18,276 nucleotides of DNA from Lachnospiraceae bacterium UBA7050 (GTDB taxonomy: Bacteria; Bacillota; Clostridia; Lachnospirales; Lachnospiraceae): assembly GCA_002493905.1 (NCBI GenBank), contig DLAJ01000040.1:3516-21791 (forward strand). Direction: 5' to 3'. Below are positions 14,560-18,276 of the stretch, one piece after another (positions within the stretch are counted from its first letter, which is position 1; every line of letters starts with the position of its first letter). Under the pieces are notes generated by a model. The model ran no database searches and had not been told where the DNA came from. It worked only from the letters and a program-made list of their open reading frames with translations. The position numbers and the translations under genes were made by a program.

Positions 14560-15866
14560 GGTGCTGTGCTGCTATTTTTACGTGTTTTTTGCCGTTAGTG
14601 CTGACGGTTTTAGATTTTTTCAATCTTTCTATGGTATCGTAAATATCCTTTTCGGTTGTTTCAGGATTGATCGTACACATTCTCAATACTTTTTTCCCCC
14701 GAAGTTCCGTAGTAAAAATCTGTGCAAAACCGCTTTCTGTAATCTCTTTGGAAATATTTTGATTTACTGCGTCTAAATCAATTTCGGACGCTTCCCTGTT
14801 AGAAACATAGCGGAAATTAACAATCCCTAATTGTGCCGGTGATATAATTTCCCAATCTGAATTTTGGCAAATCATTTTTTCTGCAAGTTCAGCCATAGCG
14901 CAGCCATGTTCAATTATGCGGCTTATTTCATTGCTGCCAGTCGCTTGAAGTGTCAGCCATAATTTTAAGCTTCTTGCCGGGCGTGTAAGTTCTACTCCCA
15001 AATCCCAAAACTCAATGCTTCCCGTTGTGGTTTCAGCGTCTTTTAGATATTCCGGGTGGGCGGCGAAACTATGAACCAACTGTTTCCTGGTTTCGTACTA
15101 AAACAACGCTGCAACCGTAGGTTTGCAGAAGCCACTTATGAGCGTCTAGGCTCAAACTGTCAGAAAGTTCAATCCCGGATAAATTTTTCCTGTATTTTTC
15201 GGACAATAATACAGACGCCCCGAAAGCCCCGTCAACGTGCAGCCACATATCATGTTCCCGGCAGGTGGCAGAAATTTCCGTCAATGGGTCAACACTTCCT
15301 GTATTTGTTGTTCCCGCAGAAGCAATTACAGCAAACGGATTTTTACCGCTTTCCATATCATTTTTTATGGCAGCCCGCAGAGCAGAAATATCCATGCAAA
15401 AAGAATTGTCGGTTGGAATGGTGCGGATTTGGTCTTTGCAAAAACCGATAATGAGCAGCCCTTTTGTTACCGAAGCATGGGTTTGGTCTGAAACATAGAT
15501 AACTGCTCTACCACGTTCATTATAGGTCAGTTTGGTATCTCTTGCCGCTGTTAAGGCTGTTAAATTTGCAATAGAGCCGCCGGAAACAAACAGACCGCCG
15601 CTTTCTTTCGGATAACCGGCTAAATCACATAGAAAGCGTATCAGCTTTTTTTCTATAAGGTCGGCGGCAGGTGCATTGATCTGACAGCTTGCATGAGGGT
15701 TATATGCGTTTGTCATTACATCTCCCAACCATGAAAGCAGAGATGCCGTAGAGGGAATACAAGAAAAACTGCGGGGGTGCTGATTAAAAACCGTATTTGA
15801 ATAAACGTCCCGGAGCATTTCTGTATATATGTCCTGTATAGGTCGCCCCTGCTTTGGGATAGACAT
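14549..15866 (-). pseudogene. Group II PLP-dependent amino-acid decarboxylase, frameshifted
   Basis: Group II decarboxylases use pyridoxal phosphate to decarboxylate amino acids. The first part (15866 down to 15069) holds NPHASCQINAPAADLIEKK, the FVSGGSIANLTAL motif, HVDGAFGA and the PLP-lysine region LSLDAHKWLLQTYGC. The second part (from 15079 down) continues in another frame with LVHSFAAHPEYLKDAE and the C-terminal small domain. An extra base in the CC at 15086-15087 explains the switch: removing it joins VRNQ to KQLVHSF. The frame upstream of ATG 15866 (KRLYHDTLKYLEEM) also reads as family sequence but has no start codon, so the N-terminus may be damaged too. The gene is visibly lower in GC than its neighbours, which suggests transfer. 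Substrate (aromatic, diaminobutyrate or glutamate type) cannot be told. A sequencing error remains possible. Confidence 0.8.
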
Positions 15867-15983
15867 CTCTTCTAAATATTTAAGAGTGTCATGATATAGT
15901 CTTTTTGTACAAAAATGAAAAAGTATAGAGAGTGATACATCCCAAATGCTTTATCATATTTTTAGAAATCCTTTAGAAATTCA

Positions 15984-16010
15984 TTAGCACTCACCTCTTG
16001 ACAGTGCTAA
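15984..16010 (+). promoter_or_regulatory. CIRCE operator (HrcA binding site)
   Basis: TTAGCACTC (15984-15992), nine bases, then CAGTGCTAA (16002-16010): 17 of 18 positions match the CIRCE consensus TTAGCACTC-N9-GAGTGCTAA. CIRCE is bound by the heat-shock repressor HrcA. It overlaps the -35 box of the promoter below, so HrcA would block RNA polymerase directly. Confidence 0.93.
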
Positions 16011-16026
16011 CAATTGGTGGTAAAAC
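15998..16026 (+). promoter_or_regulatory. Heat-shock promoter of the hsp20 pair
   Basis: A perfect TTGACA (15998-16003) and TAAAAC (16021-16026) are separated by 17 bases. The -35 lies inside the CIRCE element. The transcript would carry a leader of about 145 bases before the first hsp20 gene. Confidence 0.75.
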
Positions 16027-16054
16027 ATAGGTATCAAAGGAACGGAGGCGATGA

Positions 16055-16120
16055 ATGAAGCGCAAGGAAGCTGATTTCTGTGGATATGATAGAGGTAACA
16101 AAGGAATGGAAACACTGTAA
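16055..16120 (+). CDS. Possible 21-aa leader peptide upstream of hsp20
   Basis: GGAGG (16044-16048) sits 6 bases before ATG 16055, which opens MKRKEADFCGYDRGNKGMET and ends in TAA at 16118-16120. An overlapping ATG at 16051 gives only 7 codons. The peptide has no recognisable domain. It lies in the long leader of the heat-shock transcript. It may be a real small protein, a translated regulatory leader, or chance; the good ribosome site is the main support. Confidence 0.35.
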   Translation: MKRKEADFCGYDRGNKGMETL

Positions 16121-16179
16121 AGGAAACAAGGTATTCAGATCATCTAAAAAAGATGCATGAAAGAATGGAGGAATGACTT

Positions 16180-16593
16180 ATGTTAATGCCCAGTTTATTT
16201 GGAACCAATGGATTCGACCGCGCGATCGGAACTTCTTTAAGGGGCGGCCGCGATATGATGAGTACCGATGTGAAAGAGACCGAGAACGGTTATGAGGTCA
16301 TTATGAATCTTCCGGGATTTGCGAAAGAGGATGTCAAGGGAGAGATCAAGGACGGTTACCTTACCGTTACCGCGACGACGAATACGAGTAATGATGAAAA
16401 GGATGCGGATGGAAGATATATCCGCAGGGAGCGTTACAGCGGCTCATGCAGCAGAAGCTTTTACGTCGGCGAAGATGTGACGCAGGATGATATCAAAGCG
16501 AAATTTGAAGACGGTACTTTGAAGCTTACGATTCCGAAAAAAGAGCCGGAACAGAAAGAAGAACAGAAACGTTATATTGAGATAGAAGGATAA
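16180..16593 (+). CDS. Small heat-shock protein, Hsp20/alpha-crystallin family (first copy)
   Basis: Small heat-shock proteins are ATP-independent holdases that keep unfolded proteins from aggregating. The 137-aa protein has a short N-terminal arm (MLMPSLFGTNGFDRAIG), then the alpha-crystallin domain from about 28 to 120: DVKETENGYEVIMNLPGFAK, the RRERYSGSCSRSFYVG loop, and the FEDGTLKLTIPKKEP strand with its GxLxxxxPK signature. The tail has an I-x-I motif (IEI) that docks into neighbouring subunits in the oligomer. GGAGG lies 8 bases before ATG 16180. It is the first gene of a CIRCE-controlled operon, so it should be induced by heat through loss of HrcA repression. The second copy starts 15 bp downstream. 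Confidence 0.93.
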   Translation: MLMPSLFGTNGFDRAIGTSLRGGRDMMSTDVKETENGYEVIMNLPGFAKEDVKGEIKDGYLTVTATTNTSNDEKDADGRYIRRERYSGSCSRSFYVGEDVTQDDIKAKFEDGTLKLTIPKKEPEQKEEQKRYIEIEG

Positions 16594-16608
16594 AGGGGGA
16601 ACAGGCGT

Positions 16609-17082
16609 ATGTGGATGCCGGGATTATTTGGTGAGAATTTGATTGACGATTTTTTCGATGATTTTTTCAATGATTTTGATGGACGCGCGTATATTACGGA
16701 AGCAAAACCGCAGAACAAGAATCAGAAACCGGCGCAGAGCGCGCAGGCAGATCAGCTGATGAGGACCGATATTAAGGAGACGGAGGATCAGTATCTCCTT
16801 ACCATCGACCTTCCGGGATTCAAAAAGGAAAACATTCAGGTGACGGTTGAGAATGACTGCCTGACCATTGCCGCTCACGCAGATGCGGAAAAACAGGAGA
16901 ATGCCCGGTATCTGCGCAGGGAACGGTATGCAGGCTCCTTAAAAAGAGCATTCTATGTCGGTGAGGGCGTAGAGCAGGGCGACATCAAGGCGCAGTTTCA
17001 GAATGGCGTACTGCGGCTTACGATTCCGAAACAGAAACCGCAGGAGGTTGTGGAAGAGAGCAAGTATATCTCGATTGACTAA
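16609..17082 (+). CDS. Small heat-shock protein, Hsp20/alpha-crystallin family (second copy)
   Basis: This 157-aa paralogue starts 15 bp after the first copy, with AAAGGGGGA before ATG 16609. Its N-terminal arm is longer and very rich in Phe and Asp (LIDDFFDDFFNDFDG), followed by a Gln/Lys/Ala linker (about 38-50). The alpha-crystallin domain (about 50-145) has DIKETEDQYLLTIDLPGFKK, RRERYAGSLKRAFYVG and FQNGVLRLTIPKQKP. The tail carries an I-x-I motif (ISI). The two copies are clearly related in the domain but differ in the arm, which sets substrate choice and assembly, so they may form mixed oligomers. A strong terminator follows. The pair is likely induced together by heat. Confidence 0.93.
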   Translation: MWMPGLFGENLIDDFFDDFFNDFDGRAYITEAKPQNKNQKPAQSAQADQLMRTDIKETEDQYLLTIDLPGFKKENIQVTVENDCLTIAAHADAEKQENARYLRRERYAGSLKRAFYVGEGVEQGDIKAQFQNGVLRLTIPKQKPQEVVEESKYISID

Positions 17083-17120
17083 GCGCTCTGCCGCCTAAAG
17101 AAAAAGATTGATCAATAGAG

Positions 17121-17176
17121 AACCCGCTTTTTGAGACCATCATGTCGGTATGGCTTCAAAAAGCGGGTTTTATTTG
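17121..17176 (+). terminator. Strong Rho-independent terminator of the hsp20 operon
   Basis: AACCCGCTTTTTGA (17121-17134) pairs perfectly over 14 bp with TCAAAAAGCGGGTT (17156-17169), and an inner CCAT/ATGG extends it. TTTATTT follows (17168-17176 region). It lies 38 bases past the second hsp20 stop. The stem's A/T halves could also terminate leftward transcription. Confidence 0.9.
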
Positions 17177-17202
17177 CGTGGGCAGTGAGCCGGGCGCCGC
17201 GC

Positions 17203-17231
17203 TTGCGCTTGCGGCGGCTTTTCGGTATACT
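17203..17231 (+). promoter_or_regulatory. Candidate promoter of the isomerase gene
   Basis: TTGCGC (17203-17208) and TATACT (17226-17231) are 17 bases apart. The -10 is good and the -35 weak (three of six). The resulting leader of about 150 bases would contain the 29-bp tandem repeat. Confidence 0.5.
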
Positions 17232-17287
17232 ATAGAAAACGCTGTCTGAGGCATTGGACTGAAACGGAAGCGGGTGGAGCCGCCAAC

Positions 17288-17363
17288 AGCCGGAAGCAGC
17301 AGAGATAGCTGGAAGCAGCCGGAAACAGCAGAGATAGCTGGAAGCAGCCGGAAGCGGACGGAA
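17288..17363 (+). repeat. 29-bp tandem repeat in the leader of the isomerase gene
   Basis: Units begin at 17288, 17317 and 17346 with AGCCGGAA. The first two are nearly identical (one G to A change) and share AGCAGAGATAGCTGGAAGC; the third is partial, giving about 2.5 copies. It lies between the candidate promoter and ATG 17385. The frame through it is open, but the encoded sequence is low complexity, so I treat it as untranslated leader. Confidence 0.7.
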
Positions 17364-17384
17364 GCATGGAGGAGGGGCAGGCGG

Positions 17385-18197
17385 ATGGAAATTCATAACC
17401 ATGAAATGCGGTTTGGCATGCCGACGCTGATCGAACTAAAGTCTCTGGAAGAGACGATGAAGCTGTGCCGGGAGCTGGGACTTGATTTTGTGGAACTGAA
17501 CATGAATCTGCCCGATTATCAGACGGACAGGCTCGAAGACGCCGAAAGACTGTTGGAATTAAAGGAGCGCTATCGGGTCGGTTATACGATTCACTTAGAT
17601 GAAAATCTGAATGTCTGTGATTTTAACAAGGAAGTGGCGCAAGCATATCTGAGCACGGTGCGGCGTACGATCGCGGCGGCGAAAGCGCTCGGCGCTCCGG
17701 TTTTGAACATGCATATGAATCACGGCGTTTATTTTACGCTGCCGGAGCGGAAAGTGGAATTGTTTGCGGTTTATCGTGCGGAATACCGGGAAGCGTGGAC
17801 GCGCTTCCGGCATATGTGCGAGGAGGAAATTGAGGATTCCGGCATCCACATCTGCATTGAGAATACGGACGGCTTTCGGGATTATGAAAAAGAGGCGGTC
17901 CGATACCTGCTTGAGAGTGAAGTGTTCGGGCTGACATGGGATATCGGACACTCCAACAGCACCGGCGATAGGGATGAACCGTTTCTGATGGAACAGGAAG
18001 ACCGGCTGCTGCATTTTCATATTCATGACGCGCTGGGCGAAAAGAATCACCGGGCGCTCGGCACCGGGGAGATCGATCTGATGCAGAGGCTGAAGATTGC
18101 AGAGCGTCATCAATGCCGCTGTGTTCTGGAGACAAAGACGGTAGAGGGGTTAAAGGCATCGGTGGACTGGCTGGGACGGAAAAAGGAGAAAGATTGA
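17385..18197 (+). CDS. Sugar phosphate isomerase/epimerase-like TIM-barrel protein (AP endonuclease 2 family)
   Basis: I choose ATG 17385 (MEIHNHEMRFGMPTLIEL) because GGAGGAGGGG is just ahead; the frame extends to 17274 but only through repeats. The 270-aa size suits the xylose isomerase-like TIM-barrel family. Metal-binding positions appear in order along the barrel strands: VLNMHMNHG, E in CIENTDG, D and H in TWDIGHSN, H in HFHIHD, and E in VLETKTV near the C-terminus. These proteins isomerise or epimerise sugars or related hydroxy compounds with a divalent metal; a few are endonucleases. The substrate cannot be read from the sequence and no sugar-pathway gene is adjacent in the window. It appears to be a single-gene unit. 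Confidence 0.85.
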   Translation: MEIHNHEMRFGMPTLIELKSLEETMKLCRELGLDFVELNMNLPDYQTDRLEDAERLLELKERYRVGYTIHLDENLNVCDFNKEVAQAYLSTVRRTIAAAKALGAPVLNMHMNHGVYFTLPERKVELFAVYRAEYREAWTRFRHMCEEEIEDSGIHICIENTDGFRDYEKEAVRYLLESEVFGLTWDIGHSNSTGDRDEPFLMEQEDRLLHFHIHDALGEKNHRALGTGEIDLMQRLKIAERHQCRCVLETKTVEGLKASVDWLGRKKEKD

Positions 18198-18228
18198 AAA
18201 TTAAAAATTTTCTATCCCAAGTTTGCGC

Positions 18229-18266
18229 TGCGAGCATCGCAAACATTGGCGCATTAGCTGCTCGCA
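18229..18266. repeat. Inverted repeat at the right edge
   Basis: TGCGAGCA (18229-18236) and TGCTCGCA (18259-18266) are perfect 8-bp arms with a 22-base spacer. Flanking TTTGCG and CGCAAA copies add further pairing options. It lies just after the isomerase stop. No T-tract follows before the window ends; AAGGAG at 18271-18276 looks like the ribosome site of a gene starting just outside. Confidence 0.4.
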
Positions 18267-18276
18267 AAGAAAGGAG

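Noticed and set aside
15056..15498. Plus-strand frames opposite the decarboxylase
   Set aside because: They are shadows of a recognisable PLP-enzyme on the minus strand; the composition is unlike a real protein.
17288..17363. CRISPR-like repeats
   Set aside because: The units are directly adjacent with no spacers, and no Cas gene is present.
17595..18267. Two long minus-strand frames opposite the isomerase gene
   Set aside because: The plus strand carries a conserved TIM-barrel protein with metal ligands; these frames have no domain or ribosome site.

Overview
The window looks like chromosomal DNA of an anaerobic, low-to-mid GC Clostridia bacterium, most likely a Lachnospiraceae member. The grounds are a HrcA/CIRCE-type heat-shock promoter, a LytTR regulator paired with a DUF3021 membrane protein beside an ABC-2 exporter, a secreted nuclease of a type I know from gut Firmicutes, and strong AGGAGG-type ribosome binding sites. 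Taxonomy is inferred from gene families only; no rRNA or tRNA gene is present.

Left part (1-5153). The first ~670 bases are AT-rich and hold the 3' end of a zinc-ribbon protein followed by apparently decayed DNA. From 678 to 5153 the minus strand carries a phage tail module, transcribed right to left: an HU-like DNA-binding protein, a BppU-like baseplate protein, an unknown 240-aa protein, the probable major tail protein, a 58-aa cysteine-rich protein and a tape-measure protein cut short at its 3' end. No head, portal, terminase, integrase or lysis gene is visible, so this is a remnant or a displaced module.

Middle (5282-11244). A membrane-anchored DNA/RNA nuclease with a C-terminal zinc-binding module (minus strand) diverges from a large Lhr-family helicase (plus strand). 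Each has a recognisable promoter in the shared 284-bp intergenic region.

Right part (11245-18276). A plus-strand operon encodes an ABC exporter ATPase, its ABC-2 permease, a LytTR DNA-binding protein and a DUF3021 membrane protein. Its promoter is preceded by two perfect 13-bp direct repeats spaced 21 bp apart, the geometry used by LytTR regulators, which suggests autoregulation. A frameshifted, lower-GC PLP-dependent decarboxylase pseudogene lies on the minus strand. A CIRCE operator overlapping a -35 box then drives two tandem Hsp20 small heat-shock genes, closed by a strong terminator. The window ends with a sugar phosphate isomerase/epimerase-like TIM-barrel gene preceded by a 29-bp tandem repeat.

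The strongest new observation is the candidate LytTR operator. The orphan tail module and the repeat-expanded linkers in the helicase and the LytTR protein are next. I see no convincing CRISPR array, complete transposon, or RNA gene.
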